Shown here piece by piece: positions 15,229 through 24,109 of a stretch of DNA of 32,288 nucleotides; position 1 is the stretch's first letter, and each line of letters opens with the position of its first letter. The translations under genes and the position numbers were made by a program. Under the pieces are notes generated by a model, which was not told the DNA's origin, made no database searches, and worked only from the letters and a program-made list of their open reading frames with translations. Source of the stretch: Thermoplasmata archaeon (GTDB taxonomy: Archaea > Thermoplasmatota > Thermoplasmata > Lutacidiplasmatales > UBA184); NCBI GenBank assembly GCA_030041075.1, contig JASHOP010000090.1, positions 1-32,288 on the forward strand. Reading direction: 5' to 3'.

Positions 15229-16704
15229 ATGCCGCCGGAAACCGCCGCCACCCCTGCCGTCCCGGCCCCGAGGCCGGTGCCGCCGAAGCTGAACCCCGTC
15301 CGGGTAACGGTTCCCGAGGAACCGGTCGCGCAGCGCACGGCCGACTTTCGCGAGGTGCTGCACGCCTACTCGAGGGACGACGCGATCCTGGAGGCGAAGC
15401 GATGCATCCAGTGCCGCCGGCCGTGGTGCGTCGAGGCGTGCCCGATCGACCAGGACTGCCGCGAGTACATCCGACTGATCGCGGCGGACGACTTTGACGG
15501 CGCGGCCCGCGTGACCCTCCGGGAGAACCCGCTCTCGACCTGTCTTTGCAAGGTCTGCTACCACTACTGCGAGGAGGCGTGCGTGATCACCAAGAAGGGG
15601 GTCCCGATCGCGATCCGACATCTCAAGCGCGCGGCGCTCGACTTCGGCCGGAGCGACCTCGTCTACGTCCCGTCGAAGCCGAAGGGACAGCGGGTCGCGG
15701 TCGTCGGGGCCGGTCCGGCGGGGCTGATGGCCGCCTGGGAGCTCGGCGTCCGCGGCTACTCGGTCACGGTGTTCGAGCAGGAGCCGCGCCCCGGCGGCCT
15801 CATGAAGACGATTCCCGCCTACCGGATGACGGACGCCGACGTCGAGACCGACCGGGACCGGCTCCGGGATCTGGACGTCACGTTCGTCGACGGCACGAAG
15901 ATCGGCCGGGACGTTCCGGTTCCGCGCCTGCTCGCGGACGGGTACCAGGCGGTCCTCCTGACCGTCGGGACCCCGGCCCACCGCACGCTCGGCGTCCCCG
16001 GCGAGGACCTTCCCGGCGTCCTGCCCGCGCTCCGGTTCCTCAAGGACACCAACGCCGGCCGCCCGCCCCGCGTCGGGCAGGAGATCGTGGTCGTCGGCGG
16101 CGGGGACGTCGCGATGGACTCCGTGCGAACCGCGCTCCGGGAGTCCGGAGGGGGCCACGTCACCCTCGTCTACCGTCGGGGACGCGAGGAGATGCCCGCC
16201 GACCCCGAGGAGATCCACGGCGCGGAGAACGAGGGGATCCGGTTCGTGTTCCAGCGCGCTCCCGTCCGGATCGTGGGGAACGGCCGCGTCGAGGGTATCG
16301 AGGTCCGGACAATGGAACTCGGCCCTCCGGACGCCGGGGGCCGCCGGGCGCCGGTCCCCGTGTCGGGGTCGGAGGCGACGATCCCGTGCGACACCGTGAT
16401 CGTGGCCGTCGGGCAGAAGGCGGACCTCACGGGATTCGGCCCCGAGCTCGACCTCAAGATCACCTCCCAGGGATGGCCGGAAGGGAAGAAGCCCGGCTTC
16501 GAGACGGGCGTGCCGGGGGTCTTCGCCGTCGGGGGGCGCTCGGTCGTCTACGCGATGGGATCGGCGACCGACGCCGCCGAAGCCGTCGACGCGTATCTCT
16601 CGGCAAAGCGCGGGGAGTCTCCGACCCCGTCGCGCCCCGATCCGTTCGGGGGCGAGGGAACGTTCCAGTTGCCGGCCGGGTACACCGCTCCGATCCGGTC
16701 GTAG
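15229..16704 (+). CDS. gltD: GltD-like NAD(P)H-dependent flavoprotein (glutamate synthase small-subunit family)
   Basis: Iron-sulfur flavoprotein of 491 aa that passes electrons from NAD(P)H. The N-terminal region has two cysteine groups, CIQCRRPWCVEACP and CLCKVCYHYCEEAC, fitting two 4Fe-4S clusters. An FAD Rossmann motif VAVVGAGPAGLMAAWEL and the following EQEPRPGGLMKTIP come next. A second nucleotide motif IVVVGGGDVAMDSVRTA binds NAD(P)H, and the end has GVPGVFAVGG. These are the marks of GltD, the NfnB/SudA ferredoxin-NADP reductases and PreT. No glutamate synthase large subunit or NfnA partner is in the window, so glutamate synthesis is only one option. The proline-rich N-terminus (residues 1-30) looks unconserved. 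Start ATG at 15229. Confidence 0.88.
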   Translation: MPPETAATPAVPAPRPVPPKLNPVRVTVPEEPVAQRTADFREVLHAYSRDDAILEAKRCIQCRRPWCVEACPIDQDCREYIRLIAADDFDGAARVTLRENPLSTCLCKVCYHYCEEACVITKKGVPIAIRHLKRAALDFGRSDLVYVPSKPKGQRVAVVGAGPAGLMAAWELGVRGYSVTVFEQEPRPGGLMKTIPAYRMTDADVETDRDRLRDLDVTFVDGTKIGRDVPVPRLLADGYQAVLLTVGTPAHRTLGVPGEDLPGVLPALRFLKDTNAGRPPRVGQEIVVVGGGDVAMDSVRTALRESGGGHVTLVYRRGREEMPADPEEIHGAENEGIRFVFQRAPVRIVGNGRVEGIEVRTMELGPPDAGGRRAPVPVSGSEATIPCDTVIVAVGQKADLTGFGPELDLKITSQGWPEGKKPGFETGVPGVFAVGGRSVVYAMGSATDAAEAVDAYLSAKRGESPTPSRPDPFGGEGTFQLPAGYTAPIRS

Positions 16705-16734
16705 TCCCGCGCCGGGGCGTTCCGGCCGCACGAA

Positions 16735-16742
16735 GCTATTTG
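16735..16742 (+). promoter_or_regulatory. Possible TATA box of the second S53 peptidase
   Basis: The sequence gctatttg is centred about 28 nt before the ATG at 16767, which would leave almost no leader. Confidence 0.4.
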
Positions 16743-16766
16743 AGCGGACACGGGACCGTATTGAGC

Positions 16767-19151
16767 ATGCGGCGCTCCCCCCGGACGGGCGGGATCCGGT
16801 TGTTCCTCGTCCTCGCACTCGCGTTCGTCCTCGTCAGCGTCCTCGCTCCCGTCGAGGGGGCGACATCCGGGGGCACGCCGGCCGCCACCCCGTCCGCGAT
16901 CGCATCGTCCCCCCGGGCCAGCTTCGCGGCGCGAGCCGGCTACCAGCCGACGGTGGACCCGCTCGTCACCGGTGCGCATGCTCCCGCGCGGCTCATACCG
17001 GTGGACCTGGTCTTCGATCCCGCTCCCGCGTCGTCCGCCGCCCCGGTCGGTCCGGTCTCGTCCGGTGCGTTCGCGGCGGAGTACGGCCTCTCCTCCGCCG
17101 CGTACTCCGAGGCGGCTCAGTACTTCCGCGGGTACGGCATCGAAGTGACCCACGAGTGGCCCGATCGCCTGGTGCTCTCGCTGGCGGGTACGCCGGAGGA
17201 GCTCGATCGGGCGTTCGGAACGACCCTCGTCGCGGGGAGATACGAGGATCGCAGCGTGGTCTACCCCGCGAGCCCGCCGGCGCTCCCCGCGTCGATCGAG
17301 CCGCTCGTGGCGGGGGTCGTCGGCCTCTCGTCGGGATTCACGTCGTTCTCGATCGATCTCGCTCCCGCGCCGCCCGCGGCCCCGGAGGGGCCCGGCCAGA
17401 CCACGGAGAACGAGATCTACCCGGCCGTCGCCCGGAACATCTACGGGATCTCGAGCCTGTACAATCTCACCGGAACCTCGAACTACCCCGTCAACCAGAC
17501 GATCGCCCTTCTCCTCTGGGGGAACGGCTACGACCCGGACGACATCCAGACGTTCTTCGACAACTACCTGGGCTCGGGGGTCCCGAAGCCCGTCGTCGCG
17601 CCGTACCCGGTCGACCAGAAGGTATTCCCCAACACGTCGGCGCCGACGTCCCAGGACCCGAAGGCGGTAGAAGAGCTGACGCTCGACCTCGAATGGGCCG
17701 GTTCGTCCGCCCCCGGGGCGACCCTCGACGCCGTCTACGCGCCGAACGGACCGGCGGACCAGAACTACTCTCCCCTCCCCTCCCAGATCACCGACGCGCT
17801 CGAGGAGGCCCTCTCCCTCCCCAACGTGAGCGTCCTCTCGATGTCGTTCGGCGTGGGCGAGTCGGGCGACCAGTCGCTCGCCTCGTCGTGGAACGCGCTG
17901 CTGGAGGAGGCGGCCGACCGCGACATCACCGTCCTCGCGGCGACCGGGGACCTCGGGGGCGACGCCGACGACGGGTGCGCCGGAGGGACCTCGATCGATT
18001 ACCCGGCGTCCTCGCCGTACGTCCTCGCCGTCGGGGGGACGAACGTGACGCTGGACTACGTCGCGGGCATCTATTCGGGGTTCGGCGAGACCGCGTGGTC
18101 CGGCAGCGACGGCGGCTTCTCCACCCAGTTCGGCGCCCCGAGCTGGCAGGAGGTGGGGAGCGCCGCCGCACCGGTCGAGTCGAGCGGGCACCGCGGCGTG
18201 CCGGACGTGAGCGCGAGCGCCGCGGACGATTTCCTCTACTTCGATGGCACCGACATGACCGCGAAAGGAACGAGCTTCGCCTCGCCGTTCTGGGCCGGCA
18301 TCGTCGCGTCGATGGACCAGCAGTACGGCCGCCCGCTCGGGTGGGTCGACCCGCAGATCTACCACGTGGGCGCGAGCCAGCCGAGCGGCCAGATCGGGAT
18401 CGGCCTCGCCGCCACCAGCGGCGGCAGCAACTGCGTGGCGACCGCGAACGGGGGGTGGAACGCCGTCACGGGATGGGGGTCGCCCCGCGGGATCCCCCTC
18501 TACGAGGACCTGGTCGGCTCGTACGTCAACCTCTCCCTCGCCGTGACGCCGGCGACCGTGGCGCCCGGCGGCGCGATCACGGTCGTGACCGAGCTCTCGA
18601 ACCGCACCACCGGGATCCCGATCGCCGACACCCCGGTGCGCATCGCGGCGGTGGCGGACACGACGGTCGGTCCGTGCACCGGGACGTTCTCCACCGCCGA
18701 CCCGGAGACGAACGCGACCGGCTGGGCCGAGGCGAAGTTGTCGGTGCCGATCTGCTATCTCGGCGCGCATGCGAACGTCACGGTGATCGTCACGACCGAC
18801 CGGCTCTACGGGACGAACCAGCGGACGGTCGCCGTGAACCTGCTCGGCCTCTACCCGCCCCTCGAGGCGATCGACCAGGCGCCCTGGTCGTACGTCAGCT
18901 ACGCCGGGATCATGACCGCCGCCGTGGCCGTCGGGAGCTGGGCCGGCCGCGGCGGACCCCGGCCACCCTCGGGCACGGCCTCGGCGCCCGCGACGGAGTC
19001 CGGACCGCGCCCCGCTCCCGCGCAGTCGAGCCCGCATCCGGCCCCCGGGGGGACGCCGCCGGATCCGGCCTCGATGCCCGGGCCGCCGGGACCGGGCCCG
19101 GCCGGGACCCCTCCGTCGGAGGCTCCCCGAAAATCCACCCAAAGCACTTAA
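16767..19151 (+). CDS. S53 (sedolisin/kumamolisin) peptidase with C-terminal membrane anchor
   Basis: Complete secreted serine-carboxyl peptidase of 794 aa. A signal peptide occupies 1-32 (RLFLVLALAFVLVSVLAPV). A pro-domain covers about 75-190, with EAAQYFRGYGIEVTHE and LDRAFGTTL as in pro-kumamolisins. The triad is E303 and D307 in VEELTLDLEWA, and S503 in GTSFASPFWAG. The oxyanion Asp is D395 in AATGDLGG, and TGWGSPRG near 568-575 ends the catalytic domain. A beta-rich domain (about 588-695, with NLSLAVTPATVAPGG) follows. A hydrophobic stretch at 706-727 probably anchors it, and the last ~65 residues are Pro/Ser/Gly-rich. All catalytic residues are present, so it should be active, most likely at acid pH. 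Many N-x-S/T sites suggest surface glycosylation. Confidence 0.94.
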   Translation: MRRSPRTGGIRLFLVLALAFVLVSVLAPVEGATSGGTPAATPSAIASSPRASFAARAGYQPTVDPLVTGAHAPARLIPVDLVFDPAPASSAAPVGPVSSGAFAAEYGLSSAAYSEAAQYFRGYGIEVTHEWPDRLVLSLAGTPEELDRAFGTTLVAGRYEDRSVVYPASPPALPASIEPLVAGVVGLSSGFTSFSIDLAPAPPAAPEGPGQTTENEIYPAVARNIYGISSLYNLTGTSNYPVNQTIALLLWGNGYDPDDIQTFFDNYLGSGVPKPVVAPYPVDQKVFPNTSAPTSQDPKAVEELTLDLEWAGSSAPGATLDAVYAPNGPADQNYSPLPSQITDALEEALSLPNVSVLSMSFGVGESGDQSLASSWNALLEEAADRDITVLAATGDLGGDADDGCAGGTSIDYPASSPYVLAVGGTNVTLDYVAGIYSGFGETAWSGSDGGFSTQFGAPSWQEVGSAAAPVESSGHRGVPDVSASAADDFLYFDGTDMTAKGTSFASPFWAGIVASMDQQYGRPLGWVDPQIYHVGASQPSGQIGIGLAATSGGSNCVATANGGWNAVTGWGSPRGIPLYEDLVGSYVNLSLAVTPATVAPGGAITVVTELSNRTTGIPIADTPVRIAAVADTTVGPCTGTFSTADPETNATGWAEAKLSVPICYLGAHANVTVIVTTDRLYGTNQRTVAVNLLGLYPPLEAIDQAPWSYVSYAGIMTAAVAVGSWAGRGGPRPPSGTASAPATESGPRPAPAQSSPHPAPGGTPPDPASMPGPPGPGPAGTPPSEAPRKSTQST

Positions 19152-19152
19152 T
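19146..19152 (+). promoter_or_regulatory. TATA-like box of pheS, overlapping the end of the S53 gene
   Basis: The sequence acttaat is centred about 25 nt before the GTG at 19174, so the message is probably leaderless. The box includes the stop codon of the upstream peptidase gene. Confidence 0.45.
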
Positions 19153-19173
19153 CCGGGCTTCCCTCGCGGCGTC

Positions 19174-20700
19174 GTGTCCGGCGTGCCGGGGGACGCCCCC
19201 GAGCGGGGCACCCCGATCGCCCTGTCGGGGCCCGAGCGCTCGGTGCTGTTGGCCCTTCGCTCGATCGGGGGTTCGCCGGTCGACGAGGACGAGCTCGCGC
19301 GCCAGGTCGGTCTCGGGATCGACGCGGTCCGTGGGAGCCTCCAGCGCCTCCGGTCGAAGCACCTGGTGGTGGTCGAGGAGGAGCACGCGACGAGCGTGGC
19401 GCTCACCCCCCGCGGCCGGGAGGCGCTGGCCCAGGGACTTCCCGAGCACCGCCTCCTCGACGCGCTCCGGCGCCGCGGCCCGATCGCGATGGAGGACCTG
19501 GCCGCGCTCGACCTCGAACCGGACGAGCGGTCGGCCGCGATCGGGATCCTCCGGAGGCGGGGGGTCCTCGCGGACGGCGTGCCGCTCCGGTTGAGGGACG
19601 GCCCGATCCCGCCCCCGGGGCCCCTCCCCGAGGAGCTCGTCCTCCGCCAGGTGGAGAACGAGGAGTCCGACGTCGACCCGCCGATCGTCGAGGCGCTCGA
19701 GCGACGCGGGCTGGTCCGGACCCAGCACCGCTCGGTCAAGCGGTGGAGCCCGTCGGACGAGGGCCGTCGCCTCGCCCTGGTCGATGAGGGCGGTACGTCG
19801 ATCGGAGCGCTCACGCCGGCCCTGCTGTCGAGCGGGACGTGGCGCGAGCGCGTCCTCCGTCCGTACGACGTGCGGGCCCCGGTCCCCCTCGTGGGGGGTG
19901 CCCGCCCCCATCCGTACGTCGCGTGGCTCGACGAGTTCGCGGAAGTGTTCCTCGGCCTCGGGTTCGAGGAGGCGGAGGGACCGTTGCTCGAGACCGAGTT
20001 CTGGAACAACGACGTGCTGTTCATGCCGCAGGACCACCCCGCGCGGTCGATCCACGACGCGCTCGCCGTCGAGGGGATCGACGGCCACCCGCCGCCGACC
20101 GACCTCCTCGCCCGGGTCGCGGCCGCCCACGAGGGACGGCCGCTGCCGGGGGAGGCCACTCCGATCGGGCCGGGCTGGTCCGCGTCCTACGACCCGGCGA
20201 TCGCCGCCCACCCCGTGCTCCGCTCCCAGACGACCGCGGTCTCGGCCCGGTTCCTCGCGCGCCGTCCGGAGCCCCCGTTCCGGATGTACTCGATCGACCG
20301 GAACTTCCGCCGGGAGGAGGTGGACGCGCAGCACCACCTCGAGTTCCAGCAGGCCGAAGGGATCGTGGGCGGCGAGGGACTGACGATCCGCCACCTCGTC
20401 GGGCTGTTCCGGTCGCTCGCCGAGGCGATCGGAATCCGCGAGCTCCGGATCCGACCGAGCTACTTCCCGTTCACCGAGCCGTCGATCGAGGGGTACGTTC
20501 GCCACCCCCGGCTCGGCTGGATGGAGGTGTTCCCCGGCGGGGTGTTCCGACCCGAGGTCCTGCGGCCGCTCGGGATCGACGTGCCCGTGCTCGCGTGGGG
20601 GGTCGGGGTCACCCGGCTCGCGATGGTGGCGCTCGGACGGAACGACATCCGCGAGCTGTTCGCGGACGACCTCGACGCGCTGCGCGGGCGGGGAGAGTGA
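19174..20700 (+). CDS. pheS: Phenylalanyl-tRNA synthetase alpha subunit
   Basis: Class II synthetase catalytic subunit, 508 aa, forming the (alpha-beta)2 enzyme that charges tRNA-Phe. The N-terminal ~220 residues carry winged-helix-like repeats (ALSGPERSVLLALR, LALVDEGG) as in archaeal/eukaryotic PheS. The catalytic domain shows FEEAEGPLLETEFWNNDVLF with QDHPAR (motif 1 region, parts shown), FRMYSIDRNFRREEVDAQH (motif 2) and LAWGVGVTRLAM (motif 3). HHLEFQQAEGI contributes to the active site. The GTG at 19174 lies 22 bp after the S53 stop. It ends 3 bp before pheT. No truncation or missing motif was seen. Confidence 0.95.
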   Translation: MSGVPGDAPERGTPIALSGPERSVLLALRSIGGSPVDEDELARQVGLGIDAVRGSLQRLRSKHLVVVEEEHATSVALTPRGREALAQGLPEHRLLDALRRRGPIAMEDLAALDLEPDERSAAIGILRRRGVLADGVPLRLRDGPIPPPGPLPEELVLRQVENEESDVDPPIVEALERRGLVRTQHRSVKRWSPSDEGRRLALVDEGGTSIGALTPALLSSGTWRERVLRPYDVRAPVPLVGGARPHPYVAWLDEFAEVFLGLGFEEAEGPLLETEFWNNDVLFMPQDHPARSIHDALAVEGIDGHPPPTDLLARVAAAHEGRPLPGEATPIGPGWSASYDPAIAAHPVLRSQTTAVSARFLARRPEPPFRMYSIDRNFRREEVDAQHHLEFQQAEGIVGGEGLTIRHLVGLFRSLAEAIGIRELRIRPSYFPFTEPSIEGYVRHPRLGWMEVFPGGVFRPEVLRPLGIDVPVLAWGVGVTRLAMVALGRNDIRELFADDLDALRGRGE

Positions 20701-20703
20701 TCC

Positions 20704-22398
20704 GTGCCCCGCTCCACGCTCTCGCTCCGCCGGGTCGTCGAGCTTCTCCCCGACGGAGTGACCGACGCCGCGCTCGAGGAGATGCTGTTCTCGTCCAAGG
20801 CCGAGATCGAGCGCCGCGTGGGCGACGAGCTCGAGCTCTCGGTGACGCCGGACCGCCTCGACCTCCTGTCCGAAGGGGGCCTCGCGCTCGCCCTCCAGGG
20901 GATGTTCGGGGCGGCGTCGGGTCTCCCCCCGATCCGGCGCGCGCACGCGACGGTCCGGGCCTGGTCGTTCGAGGTGGACGCATCCGTCGACCCGATGCGA
21001 CCGTGCATCGCGGGGGCCCGGGTCCGGGCCCCCGCGGGGCATCCGCTCGACGCCGGACTGCTCGCCGAGGCCGTCCGGTTCCAGGAGATCCTCCACGCCA
21101 CCGTCGGCCGAGAGCGCCGGGCGATGAGCCTCGGCATCTACCCGACCCGACGGATCGCCCCGCCCGTGCGGTACGCGGTCGAGGAGATCGCCTCCGTCCG
21201 GTTCGTGCCGCTGCGCGGCGGTTCCGAGGTGTCGGGCCCCGAGTTCTTCGCGAACGACCCGATGGCGGCCCGCTACGGACCGCTCGGCTCCGGCGGGGGA
21301 AGGTGCCTCACCCTGCGTGACGCCGGGGGAAGGCTGCTCAGCCTCCCGCCGATACTCAACAGCCACGACGCGGGCGAGGCCGGCCCCGGCGACCGCGAGC
21401 TCCTGCTCGAGGCGACCGGGACCCGCTCCCGGGCGGTGCGGGAGGGGCTGCGGCTCCTCCTCGTGGTGTTCTCCGCCCGCGGCTGGTCGGTTGCCCCGAT
21501 CCCCGCCCTGCGGGCCGGGTCGGAGCCGGCGGACGGGAGCCCGATCGTCGCGCCGACCGAGATCGAGCTCCCGTCGGCGCTCCTCGAGCAGATCGCCGGG
21601 ACGTCCCTCGAGCGGTCCGAGGTCGTCCGGATGCTCGGACGCGCTCGCCTCGGGGCGCGAACGGTACGGCACGGCTTCCGCGTCTCGGCGCCGCCCTGGC
21701 GGCCCGACCTTCTCGCTCCGGTCGACCTGGCGGAGGAGGTCGTCCTCGCCCGCGGCGTCCGCCCCGAGGACGGGGTCGTCCCGTCGACGCCGACGCGCGG
21801 AAGGCGGCGGGCCGAGACGGTGTTCCGCCGGCGCGTGGCCACCCTCCTGCTCGGGCTCGGGCTCGCCCAGCCCCACACGCCCCTCCTCGTCTCGGAGGCG
21901 AGCGTCGCCCGCCTGGACGGGGCGGCCCCGATCCGGCTTCGCAATCCGGTCTCGTCGGAGTTCAGCCACCTTCGCGACCGCCTGCTGCTGTCGCACGTCG
22001 AGGTGCTCGCCCACAACACCCGGCGGGGCTACCCCCAGCGATTCGCGGAGGTCGCCCCGGTCGTGGTCCGGAACCCCGCGGCGGAGTCGGGCGGCGAGAC
22101 CCGCTACCACGCGGGGACGATCGTCGCGCAGGACTCCGCGGGCTTCGCGGACGCGGCCGCGCTCGTGGAGTACGTGCTCGGGGAGCTCGACGTCGGGGCG
22201 GTCCGCGAGCCGGCCGAGCTTCCCGGGACGATCGCCGGACGGGCCGCGCGGGCGCGCGTGGCGGGGGAGGTCGTCGCCGAGATGGGCGAGGTCCACCCCC
22301 GCGTCCTCGCGGAGATCGGCGTTCCCGTGCCGACGGCGTGGGCCGAGCTCGACCTCACGGCCCTCTGGCCGCTCGTCGCGCGCCGCGACACCGCTTAA
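20704..22398 (+). CDS. pheT: Phenylalanyl-tRNA synthetase beta subunit (archaeal type)
   Basis: Partner of PheS, 564 aa, the short archaeal/eukaryotic form without the bacterial N-terminal tRNA-binding domain. Visible features are the B1 start STLSLRRVVELLP, LELSVTPDRLDLLSEGG (the DRxDLL motif), the B3/B4 editing region (about 95-270, with LPPILNSHDAG), the B5 domain (about 280-365, ending APPWRPDLLAPVDLAEEV) and the catalytic-like core with IRLRNPVSSEFSHLRDRLL. The end WAELDLTALWP is typical. It starts with GTG 3 bp after pheS. Within the B3-side region the coding DNA contains a perfect 13-bp-arm palindrome. Confidence 0.95.
   Translation: MPRSTLSLRRVVELLPDGVTDAALEEMLFSSKAEIERRVGDELELSVTPDRLDLLSEGGLALALQGMFGAASGLPPIRRAHATVRAWSFEVDASVDPMRPCIAGARVRAPAGHPLDAGLLAEAVRFQEILHATVGRERRAMSLGIYPTRRIAPPVRYAVEEIASVRFVPLRGGSEVSGPEFFANDPMAARYGPLGSGGGRCLTLRDAGGRLLSLPPILNSHDAGEAGPGDRELLLEATGTRSRAVREGLRLLLVVFSARGWSVAPIPALRAGSEPADGSPIVAPTEIELPSALLEQIAGTSLERSEVVRMLGRARLGARTVRHGFRVSAPPWRPDLLAPVDLAEEVVLARGVRPEDGVVPSTPTRGRRRAETVFRRRVATLLLGLGLAQPHTPLLVSEASVARLDGAAPIRLRNPVSSEFSHLRDRLLLSHVEVLAHNTRRGYPQRFAEVAPVVVRNPAAESGGETRYHAGTIVAQDSAGFADAAALVEYVLGELDVGAVREPAELPGTIAGRAARARVAGEVVAEMGEVHPRVLAEIGVPVPTAWAELDLTALWPLVARRDTA
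21009..21036. repeat. Perfect inverted repeat (13-bp arms, 2-bp centre) inside pheT
   Basis: The left arm cgcgggggcccgg (21009-21021) and right arm ccgggcccccgcg (21024-21036) are exact complements around GT. In RNA one more U-G pair is possible outside. It lies in codons for A-R-V-R-A-P-A, a poorly conserved loop, so the protein tolerates it. Confidence 0.85.
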
Positions 22399-22400
22399 TA
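22394..22400 (+). promoter_or_regulatory. TATA box of the mutase-epimerase-enolase-rpsB unit
   Basis: The sequence cttaata is centred about 26 nt before the ATG at 22422 and includes the pheT stop codon. The spacing predicts a leaderless transcript. Confidence 0.5.
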
Positions 22401-22421
22401 GCGTTCCCCGGTCGACGGCCG

Positions 22422-24098
22422 ATGACGCGCCCTCGCCGGGCGTTGCGCCCCGATCCGCGGCGGGCCCGGTGGGAGCGCGACGCCCGAGCGGCGATCGGCG
22501 ACCGGGTCGACGGGGGCCGGATCCCCCTCCTGCTCCCCCCGACGGACGATCCGGACGAGGCGTTCCTGGCGCAGGTCGGCTTCCCCGGCGAGGCCCCGTT
22601 CACGCGGGGGATCCAGCCGACGATGTACCGGGGCCGGTTGTGGACGGTCCGGCAGTACTCGGGGTTCGGGAGCGCGGAGGCGACGAACCGCCGGTTCCGG
22701 TTCCTCCTGCACGGCGGGCAGACCGGGCTCTCCGTCGCGTTCGACCTGCCGACGCAGAACGGCTACGACTCGGACCACCCCCGGGCGGCGGGCGAGGTCG
22801 GGCGCTGCGGCGTCCCGATCGCGTGCCTCGGCGACATGCGGACCCTGTTCCGCGGGATCGGGCTCGACGCCGCGACCGTCTCGATGACGATCAACGCGAC
22901 CGCCCCGATCCTCGTCCCGCTCCTCGTCGCGGTGGCGGAGGAGGGCGGGGTGCCCCGGTCCCGGCTCGGCGGGACGGTGCAGAACGACATCCTCAAGGAG
23001 TACGTCGCGCGGGGGACGTACATCTACCCGCCCTCGGCGTCGATGCGGCTCGCCGTCGACCTGATCGAGTTCTCGACGCGCGAGATGCCGCTCTGGAACT
23101 ACATCTCCGTCTCGGGCTACCACATGCGGGAGGCCGGCGCGACCGCGGCCCAGGAGGTCGCCTTCACCCTGGCCAACGCGGTCGCGTACGTCCGGGCGGT
23201 CCGCGCGCGGGGCCTCGACCTCGAGAGCTTCCTCCCGCGGCTCTCGTTCTTCTTCTCGTCCGACATCCACTTCCTCGAGGAGATCGCGAAGTTCCGGGCG
23301 GCCCGGAGGCTGTGGGCGCGCCTCGTCCAGGAGACGTTCGGCGTGACGAGCGGACGGTCCCGCCAGCTCCGGTTCCACACGCAGACCGCCGGCTCGAGCC
23401 TGACGGCCCAGCAGCCCGAGCTCAACGTCGTGCGGACGACGCTCGAGGCGCTTGCCGCGACGCTCGGCGGGACGCAGTCGCTGCACACGAACGCCCTCGA
23501 CGAGGCCCTCGGCCTCCCGACGGAGCCGGCGGCGCGCCTCGCGCTGCGGACCCAGCAGGCGCTCGCGGAGGAGTCGGGCGTCGCGAGCACGGTGGACCCG
23601 GCGGGGGGAGCGTACGCGATCGAGGAGGCGACCGACCGGATCGAGAGCGAGGCGCGGGAGTATCTCGCGCGGGTCGAGGCGATGGGCGGGGCCGTCGTCG
23701 CGATCGAGCGGGGGTTCTTCGCGGGCGAGATCGCCCGCGAGGCGTACCGCGTCGCCCGCGCGCGCGAGCGCGGGGAGGAGACGGTCGTCGGGGTCAACCG
23801 CTACCGCGAGGACAACCCGTCGTTCTCGCTGTTCCCCGGCCCCGGCCGGGGCGTCGCGGCCGAGCGGATCTCGCCGGACGACGAGGCGGCCCAGGTGCGG
23901 CGGGTCGCCCGCTGGCGGCGCGAGCGGGATCCCGCCCGCGGCCGGGACGCGCTCGACCGGCTGCGTCGGACCACCGAGTCCGGCGCGAACGTCGTCCCGG
24001 ACGTGCTCGCCGCGGTGGTGGTCGGATGCACGCTGGGCGAGGTCGCCGACGTCTGGCGGTCGGTCTTCGGCGAGCAGCCGCCCTCGCACGCGTTCTAG
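22422..24098 (+). CDS. mcmA1: Methylmalonyl-CoA mutase, large (catalytic) subunit
   Basis: Adenosylcobalamin enzyme that interconverts methylmalonyl-CoA and succinyl-CoA. The 558-aa protein is the substrate-binding TIM barrel only, the normal length for the split archaeal large subunit. Typical text includes FTRGIQPTMYRGRLWTVRQY, GLSVAFDLPTQNGYDSDHP, GTVQNDILKEY, the catalytic His in SGYHMREAGA, RFHTQTAGSSLTAQQPE, and SLHTNALDEALGLPTE. The cobalamin-binding DxHxxG domain is absent and no small subunit is in the window, so it must be encoded elsewhere. I chose the ATG at 22422, after the pheT stop. The epimerase gene follows 11 bp later, which supports the methylmalonyl assignment over isobutyryl-CoA or ethylmalonyl-CoA mutase. 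Confidence 0.92.
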   Translation: MTRPRRALRPDPRRARWERDARAAIGDRVDGGRIPLLLPPTDDPDEAFLAQVGFPGEAPFTRGIQPTMYRGRLWTVRQYSGFGSAEATNRRFRFLLHGGQTGLSVAFDLPTQNGYDSDHPRAAGEVGRCGVPIACLGDMRTLFRGIGLDAATVSMTINATAPILVPLLVAVAEEGGVPRSRLGGTVQNDILKEYVARGTYIYPPSASMRLAVDLIEFSTREMPLWNYISVSGYHMREAGATAAQEVAFTLANAVAYVRAVRARGLDLESFLPRLSFFFSSDIHFLEEIAKFRAARRLWARLVQETFGVTSGRSRQLRFHTQTAGSSLTAQQPELNVVRTTLEALAATLGGTQSLHTNALDEALGLPTEPAARLALRTQQALAEESGVASTVDPAGGAYAIEEATDRIESEAREYLARVEAMGGAVVAIERGFFAGEIAREAYRVARARERGEETVVGVNRYREDNPSFSLFPGPGRGVAAERISPDDEAAQVRRVARWRRERDPARGRDALDRLRRTTESGANVVPDVLAAVVVGCTLGEVADVWRSVFGEQPPSHAF

Positions 24099-24109
24099 GG
24101 GAGGACGGC

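Noticed and set aside
16548-22296. Very long open frames on the minus strand (16548-20159 and 18910-22296, each over 1100 codons)
   Set aside because: They are antisense to the S53 peptidase, pheS and pheT, consist of Arg/Gly/Pro/Asp-rich low-complexity text with no motif, and arise because stop codons are rare at this GC content.
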